Source of the DNA: Trileptium ribeirensis | Lineage: Eukaryota; Nematoda; Enoplea; Enoplida; Thoracostomopsidae | NCBI GenBank assembly: GCA_030248225.1 | Contig: JASANE010029084.1 | Span: 1-64,000, forward strand | Length of the DNA stretch: 64,000 nt | Direction: 5' to 3' | In this document: positions 1 through 12,720 of the stretch, piece after piece | Layout of the letters: each line of letters opens with the position of its first letter | Position numbering within the stretch: the first letter of the stretch is position 1 | Notes under the pieces: model-generated | The model's input: the letters and a program-made list of their open reading frames with translations, nothing else | What the model was told of the DNA's origin: nothing | Database searches by the model: none | Translations under genes and position numbers: made by a program

Positions 1-2579
1 GTTAGTAATTTTCCATGTCTATTGATTCCAAAACTGATTTTTACGTAATTGTATAAAAATTTAGATTCAATACGGAATGTAGAAATATTTGTAAATTATT
101 ACGTCAACTAGAGAGTGTTTTTCAGGGGAACCGAAAAAATTGCAAGTAGGCTTCAAACCAGCCCAGCCCAAAATTTCACCAGTTGCTACGAACAGGAGGC
201 TCCAGTTTTCCTCAGAGAGAAGCAAAAATTTGGAGATGTCCTCTATGATGGGAACTGTCATTCTTGGTTGTCCATGGCAAAAATTGATACAATTTTTAAA
301 TAGTCTAAAACGGTAAGCGGGTCTTCACCAGACCAGAATAAAATATTACAATAATCAATATATACATCAATAATTGTTGCAGGTGATGTCACGCCGAGAC
401 TTGACTGGATGAGCACCTCATTACGAGAGGCACACCGGAACCAACAATATTTTTGGAAATTAGAGGAAGATTGCCAGCTTGTATTACACACAATCATTGT
501 ATCATTTACCAAAATCTAAACCAACCTTTGTTGGTCTCACCAAGTTTCTGAATTTGGCGAAATGGAAACAAATATGCTTTTTTCGATAAATATAAATGGA
601 CGAGGCTTCCAGCAACACTGATGAAAATAAAATATCGAAGCAATTTGAGAATAGGTCGCGATATCATGATGGAAATCTGAGTTATAGCTATGTATGACAA
701 AAATAATCTGAAAGATATAAATATTAATTTTACATTAGTTCTCTCAGATATAGACCACTTAAGAATGCGTGAATTACATCAATTGATGTTTACCAACTGT
801 TCTACGCAAACGTCAGCGATAGTACTTTGAGAAACAGCAAGAAACTAGTTCTGCGATTGACACATATAAAAAGTGCTGTTTCATGAAATACCACTGTATA
901 AAGGCAATACATTGGTTTGGTGTGTGTACAAAAGATGTTTTGTGTCAGCTCAAATCTTCCCATCTCAACGCTGCTATACACTTGTTAGTAGCTGTAGTAC
1001 CATCACATAGTGCAATATTCATACATTTCTCAATGGAAACGCAACACGGAGTTAATACAGTGGACAAATACCTATCTATGAATACGGCTTAACCCCCGGA
1101 GCTAACCCAACTAGTTTCTGCCTGTATCCGAGAGAAACATTTCTGCAAAACCTGAGCTCGTGCATCCTTGTGAAAAGGTACAACCATCACTGAAAAACCA
1201 AAACATTCTTTTGGTGGCTATTTTCGTATTTTTATTTATAAATTAGCATTTTTTATTTTTATTAAGTTCACATTTGACTTTCTTGTTTGTATAGCTCAAT
1301 CGGGGTTTAGATCCTATTTCAGGACATTCCAGCATGTGATGCCAACAATTGTGCTGCAGAGTAAGCTTGAAGTAAAAGACGGACTGATATATTTGTTGCT
1401 CTATCTGATTTTAACTGGCTACAACGAAGTAATTGTACACAATACTGCCACTAATATCTGAACTGGATCATACAGTTGTAATGCTACACCTTGCCTTTAT
1501 AACCATTCCATGATTATACAACGGGGTGACAGTGGTTACAAGTTATTATGGTTTAAGTATTTCGCAAGATGAAAAGACCACTTGTATTAAAACACCAATA
1601 TATACTTCCAATATCGAATTAGATGCACTCAATAGAAGTCATTGTTATATCCGAGTTATATCTGCCATCTATATATATTAAATCCAAAATTACCTTCTAC
1701 GCTGTTTATTATATAGAACCTCTGAATGGGTATTGCGTTAAGATACTATATGTGTACCGTGAGCCGAATGGATATTACACATGCGGAAACAGTATGTCGC
1801 ACTCGGTAAATTTAAAGCTTAATGTGTTAACAGCGAGAAGCCAACACCCGAAAGGTAATTTGAACTGACGATATACGACACTTATAATTAAACCACCAAG
1901 GATGCTGCAAAAACTGTTCTACTGTGCTAGAGGACTCATTCCAGCACGTAGATTACGGGTCGGTAAATTTGGTCCTAATTGGCGCCTTAACCCAATTCAC
2001 CGCGGAACTCTCAAGAACTAATCTCAACATATTAAACTACTCGGAGAAGTCACATCTCAAGGGTCACGATAAAAATAAAAAAGCCATTTTATAATTAAGC
2101 TATTTGTAGCGAATCTAGTTCTTTCCAAGCTAGTTTGTGTCCTAGAGATGATGCGTTTATTCACTTTAGGTGCGTACACCATGGTTCTCTCGCCAAAATC
2201 GCGATATGCATCACACTGGCGTTCACATTTTTGCTATCGATATTCGCAATTTAGTGACAGCAAACAAGGTCTCTGCGAAGTATGACTGGAATTTGCGTTC
2301 ACGGAAATTTTATATTTCGCACGGTTGTCCGCGTTCACCAAATGACATGCTCGTCTATGTGTGTATTGTAGTATACGCAAAGAACGTGATTGGTAATCGC
2401 GTTTTCCCATGTACGCGGTCAGAAAAACGCGATGATGAATTGTAAAATAGCATCGACGATTATAGTTAAAAGCCAGATATGTAGGAGTAAATCCACGCTA
2501 ATTTTTTACGCTCCTATTACTAATGCCGAAACTGGTCAACAAGAACCTTGACAACATCTGATAACCTTTGAACAACCGA
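1..2579. other. No gene recognised; AT-rich intergenic sequence
   Basis: All open frames here are short (under about 95 codons) and none shows a known motif, composition bias of coding sequence, or flanking splice signals that join into a longer protein. The longest, at 2170-2445 on the plus strand, has no recognisable domain. No RNA gene or clear repeat was seen. Confidence 0.5.
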
Positions 2580-2880
2580 GTCGACACATGTTATTTTTTG
2601 TTGTTTTGATGGGGTAGGGGTTTGTAGGGAATTTTTCTTATGACGGCTATAGGTAATCAAAAAGGGACGGGGCTCGTCTCCAGAAGATTGTGTGGTCCGA
2701 AGTGTGGAAAGTAGTATGCCGGTGGGGCGTTGAGTTGGCGCCCGTTCTTTTTTGCGTGTTCAATACTTTGCTTTATATTTCGCGTAGTGGCGTGACTCTT
2801 GCTGAGCTCGATCACTCGGGTTCCAGATACTCGGACATCAAACGCATAGCTATTAACGTTTATTACAAAACCGGATAAAA
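2580..2880 (+). repeat. Diverged long-range direct repeat, copy A
   Basis: This stretch aligns by eye to 6150-6440. Shared landmarks in the same order are GGGGTAGGGG, GGGACGGG/GGACGGG, AGTAGTATGCCGGTGG, TTGGCGC, and GGTTCCA(A)GATA. Weaker similarity continues downstream of both copies, for example CCTTAACC at about 3360 and at about 6826. The spacing of about 3.5 kb and same orientation would fit the remains of an older LTR-type element, but no coding sequence survives between them. Confidence 0.55.
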
Positions 2881-3159
2881 CAATTAAGGCACGATAAATG
2901 AGCACGTGGCACCCGTAGGCTGTGACAAACTTTGGCTCTGTGAGCAACTAGAGTTGACTTGTAAGTCGTTTCGCACCGTACTATTCTGTAATACTTTTAG
3001 TCAGGTGCCACGCTTTTAGACACACCGAATACTTTTTGCCTTCCTCTAGATATTGTCACTGTTCGATGCTAGCGCACTTCGGTGTTTCGGTCCTAGATCT
3101 ATTATTTCGAGTTAGGGTATCTGCTAGTTTAGTACGCTGCTTATGAGCTTTATACAACC

Positions 3160-3635
3160 GCCCCCGAATGGCTGACGACGCACGTTTATCTAAGTAACTA
3201 AACCTAGGACCTAGGTTTATACTAGTACAATCCTTATTTAGGGTTAAACTTTGAGCGAACACCGGTTACTTTTACGTTAGCTATTACTTTACTGAAGCTC
3301 TTATAAGTTCATATAATCGGCCCCCGAATGGCTGACTCGGTTGCAGGGTTAATTAATTACCTTAACCTGAGATTTAGATTTACGTATATAAGTGATGGAT
3401 ATATTATGTTTTATAGTCGACCCCGAATGGCTGGCTGGCTACTTAAATGAACTATGTAGTAGCGCTCGACTACTAGACAATTGAAGATTGCTCAATTTAT
3501 AGGCCTCAGAATGGCTGATCTGCTGGCTGGTTATTAGGTATAGAGTTGCTGAGGTGGGTATCGGCTCCGTACCCCTTACTCGCCCGGTCTTCGCAAGACT
3601 AATACTACTTGCTGAGCCGCCCGCGAATGGCTGAA
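3160..3635 (+). repeat. Five spaced copies of a CCCCGAATGGCTGA motif
   Basis: The motif, with small changes, occurs near 3161, 3321, 3421, 3505 and 3621, all on the plus strand at irregular spacings of about 160, 100, 85 and 115 bases. It looks like a decayed tandem array with units of roughly 85-160 bp. The sequence between motifs is only loosely similar. Confidence 0.55.
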
Positions 3636-3850
3636 AAGACTCAACAAGTAATGCTAGTATTCCAGGACCATAACTGTGTTACTCGCCCTGACGTTTCTCA
3701 CTCGGCACTTCGGGCCGAAGTTTACGTATTATTAATGGTTATTAGAGCTAATACGATGTCGCTGCTACAACTAGGATTTTATAGAACCTACAGTTTTACT
3801 CGGGAAAACTAATATGATGAAATTAATAAATAAGGTTTTAAAATACTTAA

Positions 3851-3988
3851 TTGTGCCGCAACTCCTACCTATGCGCCATTGACGTGAATAAACTATTTAG
3901 AGACGCTACTAAGATGCCGCTTGTGCCGCCACTCCTACCTATGCGCCATTGACGTGAATAAGCTATTTAAAGACGTTACTCAGATGCG
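3851..3988 (+). repeat. Tandem duplication, 2 x 70 bp
   Basis: Two adjacent copies begin at 3851 and 3921 with TTGTGCCGC(A/C)ACTCCTACC and continue through GCGCCATTGACGTGAATAA to AGATGC. They differ at only a few positions, so this is a fairly recent duplication compared with the decayed repeats around it. Confidence 0.85.
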
Positions 3989-4049
3989 ATAAAAATAGAA
4001 TGTTCCGCTCCGTGCAAGCTGTGACACTCCCAGGAAAGCAGAGTATAGG

Positions 4050-4470
4050 CCTTTCCGGCAATGTTGGACTCTCCAAATTGGGGACCCCTGGCATTTTTCG
4101 GTGCCCCTGATTCAGAACAAGTGCCCCGGTTCGTGCCCCCTGGCAAAATTTTGGGCTCACTCGGTTCATCGCTTCTTGGAAATTTTTTTATTTCCAATAG
4201 GTCCAAAGTACAAAAAAATTGATCAAATTTTGCACTAAAATTCCGTTCTGAAACCAAAAATATGTCAAATTTTATCAAAATTTGCTTCAAAATCGGTTTT
4301 CTCTCCACCAAAAGCATTTTGGCAGTGTTTCTGACACGATTTTTAACTGTTTTTTTCTTGGCAAAATACCCCCGGCAAAATCGGGTGCCCCCGGTTCGGA
4401 ACCAGGGGCCCCTGGTTCATGCCCCCTGGCAAAATTTTCAGCGAATGGAGAGCCCAGCAATGCTATTTTC
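4050..4470. mobile_element. Candidate small TIR element (MITE-like)
   Basis: The left end (about 4058-4080, GCAATGTTGGACTCTCC) is an imperfect inverted repeat of the right end (about 4447-4466, GGAGAGCCCAGCAATGC). Just inside both ends are related GC-rich blocks with CCCCTGGCA. The right part reappears at about 54,120-54,215, which shows it is a dispersed family. No target-site duplication was established and nothing is coded. Confidence 0.45.
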
Positions 4471-5410
4471 TTGCTACATTCATCACTCTCCGTGCTATAC
4501 TAGGCCGACGAATTCTTTGCGTTATTACCAGTTCAAGCCAATAAAATTAACTCGAAACCAAGAAAGTCACAAAATCAGAAGCTTTTGAGATGCGGAAGCA
4601 TTAATAACATGGCTTAGAATTATCAGCCATTCCGCCACATTACCAAGATTCATTTCAGCTAACAGTTCTATAAGCCCGATCAAACGTTGTCAATAACACT
4701 ATACGTATATGTGGAAGCAATAGACCAATGCAGTAATTAACCTACATAACAAAAAGCGAAAATAACACTATTTAGTATATAAAACTATAAGCTGTTGTAA
4801 AAGTCGCCACTTTTCACTGAACTACGTTCAGACTAAATTAAAACTAAAAATTGCCATAAAATAGGATAGCTAATAAGACCAATTAAAGCACTTTATGCAA
4901 ATCAGTTCAAAACAAAAACCAAAATTTTAGAAATTTAAAATTTGGGAAGCGATATAATGAGTAATTTTGTGAACTGAAATTTTTAAACAAAAATTTATTG
5001 GATTTAGGACCCTGGGACCCTTGATAGCCTAGTGGACCCGATAACACCAATAAACAGCGTATTCAAGTATGCATAGAACCAAGCTAGTTATACATCAGTA
5101 GCTATGTAACCCATATTAAATTTAAAAACAGGGATAATGTAACTCAATCTAAATCTTTTGCGCAACTATGAACACTAGGTTAATGCATAACGCGGCAAAA
5201 TAGCATGCATTCCTCAGACATGTAAACATCTGAACTGAAACAATAAATTTCAGCTAACCATATGTTAGCAAGAACAACATATTAACTCAAAATATGCATA
5301 TCAGGTTAGAAATAAACAAAATTTAAGAAAGTTTAGGATTTGAGAAACTAGCAGGATAGGGGTTTAATAGATATAATATTAGTGAAAACTTAGAACCTTG
5401 GGCATACACG
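4471..5410. other. No gene recognised
   Basis: AT-rich sequence with no convincing open frame, RNA gene or repeat. Confidence 0.5.
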
Positions 5411-5500
5411 CCGGCAGGGGGGGTAGGGGGGTAACCCCCCCCCTGAGGTCCGGACCCCTCCTGAGGCCAAAAAGTCCAGGGGGTTACCACCCCTGGGGTG
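5411..5500. repeat. G-run/C-run hairpin cluster
   Basis: Two near-palindromes of the form CAGGGGG-TTA/TAA-CCCCCTG lie at about 5420-5446 and 5477-5496. A third copy is at 6002-6022. The paired runs of G and C could form strong hairpins or come from inverted copies of a GC-rich element in an otherwise AT-rich region. Confidence 0.5.
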
Positions 5501-6001
5501 CGCAGCACAAAACTTGCGGAAATTGTGCCTGCTTGTTGCTAGTGGTGCATATGCAGCTGTAAATTTGCGGAAAGCTTTTTGTTGAAAGACGTCATTCCCT
5601 GAAATAAAAGTTAACCGAAATACTTATTTATATACTAACTAGATTTAGACATTGAATGTCTGCTATGGTCCACGGTGGATTAACCACGAACTCAGCACTA
5701 AAATAGCACTGGAACACTCCATCGCCGTAGGAGTCGCACCCGATAGCTAAATCAACAAGTGTCTTTGATTGTCCTAACGAGCGTTCTGAGACCGAATCGG
5801 CACCAGTTTAGGCAGAGATAGATTAAAATAACTGAAAGAATTACTGTAGATCAACAAATACGGTGAAAAAACGTGCGCAGTGTGCGCCTTCGCGTTTCTT
5901 GCGGTGCATGTAGACAAACTGAACACGTAGGTGAAAAATATATATCCGACGATCAAAAAAAAGGTCCTCACGAGACCGACCCCCTAGACAAATTTGGCCG
6001 G
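5501..6001. other. No gene recognised
   Basis: Short open frames only; no motif, repeat or RNA gene seen. Confidence 0.45.
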
Positions 6002-6085
6002 CCAGGGGGGTTACCCCCCCTGAGATGGCCGCGACAAACACCGCCCCGTGGGGGCCTCTACCCCCCCCCTGGCATGACCGACCGT
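6002..6085. repeat. G-run/C-run hairpin, third copy
   Basis: AGGGGGGTTACCCCCCCT is an almost perfect palindrome with a TTA centre. It is followed by CCCGTGGGGGCCTCTACCCC, another self-complementary GC-rich block. It belongs with the cluster at 5411-5500. Confidence 0.5.
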
Positions 6086-6149
6086 CGGCATGTATGACCT
6101 TGGGTTATTTTGTGGGCATTTGAGCAGGTTGAGACAGGGAATCCTCTTT

Positions 6150-6440
6150 GTGTTATATATATTCTTTATTTGATTGGGGTAGGGGTGGGCTGTACTTTTT
6201 ATCAAGCCGGGTATATGATTGTAAACTAGGACGGGATTCGTCACCGGAAATGTAAGGTTCGTACACGTGGCCAGTAGTATGCCGGTGGCGATAATTTCTC
6301 CGTCCTTTCCTTGGCGCAAGTGGCTTGGTTTTGTATACTTTTATCTCTTATTGCACTGCAGGGTGGCTAATCGATTTGCTCGCTATTCGGTTCCAAGATA
6401 AAAAGAAAAGAGCTAAAGTGAGAATTTTTATTCAACGTTA
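6150..6440 (+). repeat. Diverged long-range direct repeat, copy B
   Basis: Partner of 2580-2880. Shared blocks include GGGGTAGGGG, AGTAGTATGCCGGTGG and GGTTCCAAGATA in the same order. The weak downstream similarity appears to run up to the start of the giant element's LTR at 6889, so that element may have inserted into this older repeat. Confidence 0.5.
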
Positions 6441-6888
6441 GTACCTATAACACGCTATGATTAGTTGTACACCGGTTCAGCTCTTGTAGCACCACCATTA
6501 AGCCACTTGTGTCTTATGAATTGTAAATGTCTAGCCACCTCGGGCACAATTAATTTTGCCAACTATGCCTCGTAAACTCCGAATATTTTCGACACTCAGT
6601 TGTTGAAATCCCGTTAGGAATTGCTTTTGACATTATCTCGTTGAACGTCGCTTCTGTTAAGTGAACCTTGCTTTATTTATTTTTCAAACTCAGGGTTGAG
6701 CGCACTATTATTCTAAGTAAAAGTTATCTGATACTTGAGATTAGGTTATGTATTAATTAGTTCTTCTTGTGAGGTTTGTACGAAACCTTCCGGACGGCTA
6801 TACCCGTACGTTTATTTTAAATACCTTAACCTTTGTTGCAGATTTACACTCCAACAGTAGCCGGATGACTTACTGGTGGATCCTAAAT
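6441..6888. other. Degraded continuation of the older repeat; no gene
   Basis: Only patchy similarity to about 2900-3430 (such as CCTTAACC with nearby GATTTA). The last five bases, TAAAT (6884-6888), match four of five bases of TATAT at 34110-34114 just after the 3' LTR, and are a candidate target-site duplication for the giant element. Confidence 0.4.
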
Positions 6889-9800
6889 TGTAACAGCCCG
6901 AGTTTTATGCTGAGTCCTAAATATTCAAAATTAGGCCAAAAGGGCTCTAAATTCAGTGACTAAAGGGCGATCGGATACCAGTGGAGCGAGATCCAGGGAC
7001 TTGTTTATGTATTATTCATAATTTTGCCAAATAAAATAAACATATTGTTGTGCTGTAATTGTGGCATCACGCTCCACCAGCCCGAAGTGCGCGGGGTGAT
7101 TTCGCACCAACATTGAATCAAAATCCTATTGTGGATATATCCGATCGATCCCAGGACTGCTATTACATTATGAATATTGATGTACTATTGTATAATTGAT
7201 TTGTATTGGAACACGGTACGGATGCGTAGTCGGATAGGCAGGGTGACAAGGGGAAAGGTTTCATGTTCTACCACAATTTGATTTAACAGTTTTGTTGGTT
7301 AGATGCCCCAGGGTCGATTCCGGTGCGCATCCGTAAACTATAGCGTATATGTAGTGGTTGTGCGATAATTTAATGTATACTGTGTATGTGTCCAGGTGTC
7401 ATGATGGGACGGGGCGTCGTACAAAATCCCTGCGACAAAAATACAATTTGGTGTTTTTATAATGGTCTGGGGCTCGCGAGCTTATCCTGACGCGCCGGCG
7501 GAAAATGACAAGTATTTTGTATGGTGCGGAATAATTTGAATACATGAAACAAGAGATAAAATTTACCTAATGTGAGAAAGTTTCATTTTTACAAGATGTG
7601 TAAGAATTTTGGGGTTGTTATGTGTTTCAAAACAAAAGTGTGACATTATATTATCATTAGGGACCTATAAGGCTTCAAAATTTCCCATTCGGGTCAACGT
7701 AACCCCAACCCGTAAGTACTTATGGACCCCCAATGCGGCGTTTAAACTCCCAAACTTTAAGGCCCTAAATCACCACATCTCAAACCAAAACTTCCCGATT
7801 TTTGGAGCTCTGTACCTTAATTGGGTCCTATACTAACTATCTTATTGAAAACCGGGGCCACCCGCCCCAATGGATATTCACAGGATCCCCATAACTCAGT
7901 TGGGAAACAAAAATTTTACTATCGCGCAAGCATTAAACGGTCTCTAACGGGCATCCTAGGGAACTACATTAAAGTTAAGGCTCTCATAAGTAGGCGACCA
8001 GCCAGGGCGTAGATATGATCCCATCCCCGGCCGCCTACTCCTCTCCGTTCATGAAACATAAATAAAAAACCTACAAAATTCTAAGTTTATACAGCGCCTA
8101 AAGCGGTTTTATATTTGGCAAAATTTTAAGCCTCGAGCCGACTAGCGCGTGGTTTTAGGTTGTTTACGCCAATGTTGGCACGTTTCGGCCACTGTCCATC
8201 GCTGAACAACATTTTACATTGGCACATACGTCGGCGTCGGCATCTTGATGTTTTGGGGGCGCTTATTAGTTATCGTTGCTGTTTGTAATTATATGTCGAT
8301 TTATTTTCAGCTTAAATTTTTGTAGGCCTCTGTGGAATATTGTAGAGGAGACGGTTTTTGTTTCTTTCAAGTCTCACCGCTTTTGAGGGCACAAGTAGAG
8401 TTTAACAAGGGGGGCTAGATCGGGGTATAAAAGGAGACTGCCCCATTCCCCGATTGGGACCAGTCGATGTTTTTGTTCTAAGTTTGGCGGTTATCGCCAC
8501 TTTCAAAATTTATTTGCTTTAGGTTTTCATTTTTCTTTTTCTTTCCTTTAGGTATACTAGTTGTGGTTCTCGCCTTTCCCCCACGGTGGAGAGCCTCCCC
8601 TGGTTTGATACATGTTTCGACCTTACAATGGGCCGTTGGAGCGTCGGAACGATGCTCCGTGCGGCCGTAACGGCCGGGCCCCGTCAAAATTCTCGAGACT
8701 AGGCTAGATTGTTCGAAAATTTATGTTCGAATGGTTTCCCGCTCCCCGGACGTTTTTCCTCTGTTCTTAAGTCCGGGGAGTAAGCAAAATATTTATTCTA
8801 GGGCAAATCATGTTGAACAAAATTTCTAAGGCAAAAAATTTAGTAAGCAAAAAGTTGCCATTCTAAGGCAAACGATGGTGATCGAAATTTTGCTATAAGG
8901 CGTAGGATCAAGTTCTCCGAGTGGCATCGCAGAATGCGGTGGAAGACAACCAGCGTCTTTCAAAAAATCTAGGAGTGTCGAGACATTCGTGATCTTCGTC
9001 GCGGGTCTTGGTATTTCCCGAGCGGTACCCCGCGTGGTTTCTGTAAAATTAGGGGGTTGCGTTCATTTTCACAAAGAGGGGAAAGAACCCAGGCACCCCA
9101 AGTCGTGCAGCTACGGTCACCGGGAGCCCTGGGAGTTTTTGGCTCTTGATTGAAAGCCTCTGCTGCCCCTGGCATGTCGTCTCGGCAGGCCGAGGGGTTC
9201 AGACTGCTTTCTACTTCTCCCCTTTCGAAGAATATTGTGGACCATCTTCCGACGGGCGACGAACCGGGACTGTTTCGTCTAACGTTCAATTCGTACATAG
9301 GTTTAGACAAAAATTTATAATGCTAGGAGACATGGTCAAACGTTACTTCTAACTAGGTTTTAGCTAAAATTTATAGGTGGTGAAAGGAATGACTCGGGGG
9401 ACGTAGCCGTTTGCATCCTCGAGTGACACGCATTGACCCTAATTGTTTGAAATCGAGCAGCAGCGCCGAATCCCCATTCGTCCGCTGTTTCTTTTATTTC
9501 TGGTTAGTATGCGATGCAAACGACCGTGGCCCAGAGCTTAATCAAAAATTTTAAAGGGACTCACTAGCTGAGCGTACAATGAAACAGAGACTGGAGCTGT
9601 CAGTGGGCTGACCGCGTTGACTTATGGTGGGAGGTAGGTTTTCTAACCGTGCAACTACCGGGGGAAACCATATCGGCACCATCTCTCGGAACTTCTGAGG
9701 GCGAAAGCTAGGATAGTTCTAGTCAGGTCGTACGCGGACCGCTCCAGCCTCTGTCGCGAATGCACAAATTTTATGGACCTTCTGTTCTGTTTTTCTTCCA

Positions 9801-11078
9801 TCTGGGATTTTTAGTACGTAAAGGACAAAATGTCGTGGTTTCATGGGTGGTCAACCCTTTTGTTTATAAAAGAGTACAACTAAGGAGTCCCCGAGAAATC
9901 GAGCAAATTTCTATCAAAAAATGTCGGGCTCAAAGCGACTAAATTTCGACTAAGGGTTTTGCGTTCAAGACGGGGGTGGTATTTGTATCAGAGTATCTTG
10001 CAGGGTACTCGCAGTCACTACCTTGATAACTTGTTTGTTGTAAATAGCGTGCCGTGCACTTCGTTTGGGTGATTTGATGAAATGTTATTATGTGCAAAAG
10101 AGGCAACAGTAAAACAGTTCCGCCGTTGTGTAATTGTTCAAGGCAGTTCCGAAATTTTTATCTGGCTATTGAACTTAGTCTCAGTAGGGATCTTAAGAAA
10201 GAATCGCGTTCGGACTCCGTAAATATACGGAGTTTATGTGAATTCTCTATCGCTGCAAATGAGTTAGCCAAAACCGTCCGCTTCCGGCCACACTCCGCTG
10301 ACTCAAGGTCTCCCACCTTTCCCCGCTTCGATGCCCAAGCCGGCAGCCCACGCCACACCCCGCGCTGTACCCGCGTCCTCCTGAATTATCAAGAAGACCC
10401 TCTGCTGTCAACCATTCGCAGCTGATCATTGCATCGCATAGCTTGCCGCCGGTCACATAATCACTAGGAGTCAAAGTCTATGTGCTCTAGGGACTGGGGC
10501 CCTCGCCTAACTAGCGTGGCGTTATTATAGGTAACAAAATTCTGTGAGCCTATCCCCACTGAGACCGCCTTCAGGATAGACCTGCTGGCACATGTTAGGT
10601 TTTAAGGCAGGTCGTGCATTACGCTAGGTTCAGAACGAGGGATAACGCAACGGGACTTACACCCCAACCCCGGTCACTCTTGGAATCACGACCGGGTCGC
10701 ATCCTAGTTATAGGGTCAAGGCATTACATGTTCTGGAACAAAACGGGAAGTCTTGCTAGGCTGAACTAGGATCGGAGAACCCCGCTCAGGGGATTAAGTG
10801 GATTATAAGGGAAATGCGAGTCAGCCTTATTACCTGTGAGCAGGCTTAAGGGTTGACTCTCCCTCGGGGATCTTCATACCACTTGATACGTTGGCCAAAT
10901 AGGGACCCGGCCGAACACCCTGGTTAACCCGCCGGCAGCCCACTAAGCTAAGCGGTTCCCTTAGGTCATCGCATAGATCACCGGGAAGTCGTGCAAGCCG
11001 GGTTGTCCGGGCACCACACCAAGGAAAAATGGTAGTGCAGCTGGGATCCCTTTTAGGGCCAGAACTGGTCCTAGTACA
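6889..11078 (+). repeat. 5' long terminal repeat, about 4.19 kb
   Basis: Begins TGTAACAGCC and ends GGTCCTAGTACA, giving the usual TG...CA. It aligns along its length with 29978-34109 apart from small indels, such as 12 extra bases near 6903. A TATA box at 8426-8432 would put U3 at about 1.55 kb and leave about 2.6 kb for R plus U5. Short open frames shared by both LTRs (for example minus-strand 8969-9310) have no recognisable domain. Confidence 0.92.
8426..8432 (+). promoter_or_regulatory. TATA box of the 5' LTR
   Basis: TATAAAA in the context GGGGTATAAAAGGAG is kept in the 3' LTR at 31499-31505 (GGATATAAAAGGAG). Transcription would be expected to start about 25-30 bases downstream, near 8455-8465. 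This is inferred from sequence alone. Confidence 0.6.
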
Positions 11079-12720
11079 TAATTTTTAGTGGGGCTACGCC
11101 GTAAGGCGTCAATTCAGGTTAAACAACCATTCTAAACTCCTTAGGTGTTGGACCTCGCGCACTCTACGCATGCCCATTGGTCCTAGTGACGAAATTTATA
11201 GGTTGAAACGTTGGATTATCGCCAAATTGTTGAATAAATTAGGATAGTACCTCTAAGTATATAGTATTGTCATTATCCGCGTGTGCGTTGTAGTATTGTT
11301 ATGGTGTTTTCGTGCAATAGTAAGAGATGGAAGGAGTGTCTTCGCGCGTCCCAGGGGTTGACGTAGTCGCTCTGCGTCTAGATAACGTGAAATGAACAAT
11401 CTGCCTTTGGTGGATGGAGCTCTATTTTAACAAAGGTTAGCAATTGACAGGGCCACCTGGACCGCGCGAGCCCAAACCGTGTTTTAAAAACGAGAAGGAA
11501 ATGATAAAGAAAAAATGCAAAACACTGGAGTGGCGTCTGACCGGTTAGGCTCGTATTGGTTGGTCATGATTTTCCGATACACAGCGTGTCTAGTTGATAT
11601 CATTGTATTGCGTTACAGATAACCTTACGAATCGTCAGGATAGTGCCATTTATTTAGTAAAATCTAAGCTACTCATTGTTGCCCGTCTTATTGCTGGACA
11701 CTCCGTGCTGCCGGATCGGATTTTAGAACTATTGACTGTTTGTGGATGGTTGTCCAGTTGGACTTTAATTGAGCCGCTGCCGTTATTCGACTGTTTTTTG
11801 AGGCCGTGTTGGCAGGTAACGCTTTCGTCGCCCGGACGCCGACAGACATTTTACAGGCACCGGCAATAATCGTTCGCTGCGTATACTCAGAACGACAACC
11901 GGTCACTCGATATCATGCGCCGCCTATCGTTGGTCGATTCCAGCACCGCTGTGCGACAGCCTATCAACGAGCCTTTTCCGGTTGACGCGAGCAGAACGAC
12001 GTGGTACCAATTCGACGCCAATAGCCAATAACTGTGACTGGGCTTTCTTCCATTGGTTTTATGATCTGTATACGATATTCACGTATGATAGTTATATATT
12101 TTGTGTTAGATTTTTCTTATTTACTATTGTATTAGGTGGGCCAGGATCTTACTATGCGTATTGTTTTATGGTAATCCGCTGCAAAGTTGGTAAAATAGTG
12201 TTTCGTACGTCACAACACTGCACGTACCACCAGGAGTAAATTTACTATATATATATCCCAAGGATAATCGTTTCGTTAGGGAGGTTTTCCTTGGGTAACC
12301 GCTAAAGGGAGGAGCGGCCGTATCTAAAATTCCTGTCTGACCGATTTTACGTAATCACTGGGTGTCCGAACTTAAGAATTTTACAGCATAGCTGGAAGTT
12401 TTAAATTTTCCGAATTTTGGTGATCAGTACTCAAAGGTTTGAGCGTTACGTACCAGCTTAAAACAAAATTAGCACTTGGGAGCTATTAAGGAAAAAGAGT
12501 GATAACCGGAGAATCTAACCGTCAGCGATAGGATTAGTTGAGCGAAGCGAAAATTTTGCACTTCCAGTCACATACCTTAAGGATTACGCACACAGGTACA
12601 GTAGTGAATTTGAAGTTTACTTAACAGTAGAAAATTCCGCTGTAAAAGTAAACACCTATATATAATTATACATTTAACATCCGTGCTCAGGTCAGGTCTG
12701 AACCGCGGACGCCCTACAGC
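11079..12720 (+). other. Untranslated leader of the element with candidate primer-binding site
   Basis: About 1.6 kb between the 5' LTR and the gag frame, without a convincing protein. The usual position of a primer-binding site, a few bases past the LTR, holds TGGGGCTACGCCG from 11089. It begins with the TGG expected opposite tRNA CCA, but the implied discriminator base is C and I cannot match it to a known tRNA. The gag frame is open from 12652 but has no ATG before 12832, so translation could begin at a non-ATG codon or after splicing. Confidence 0.5.

Noticed and set aside
2170..2445. 91-codon plus-strand open frame
   Set aside because: No domain, no neighbouring frame that continues it, and composition like its surroundings.
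7609..7836. LTR open frame with a counterpart at 30653-30910
   Set aside because: The resemblance simply reflects that the LTRs are copies; length and ends differ and no domain is visible.
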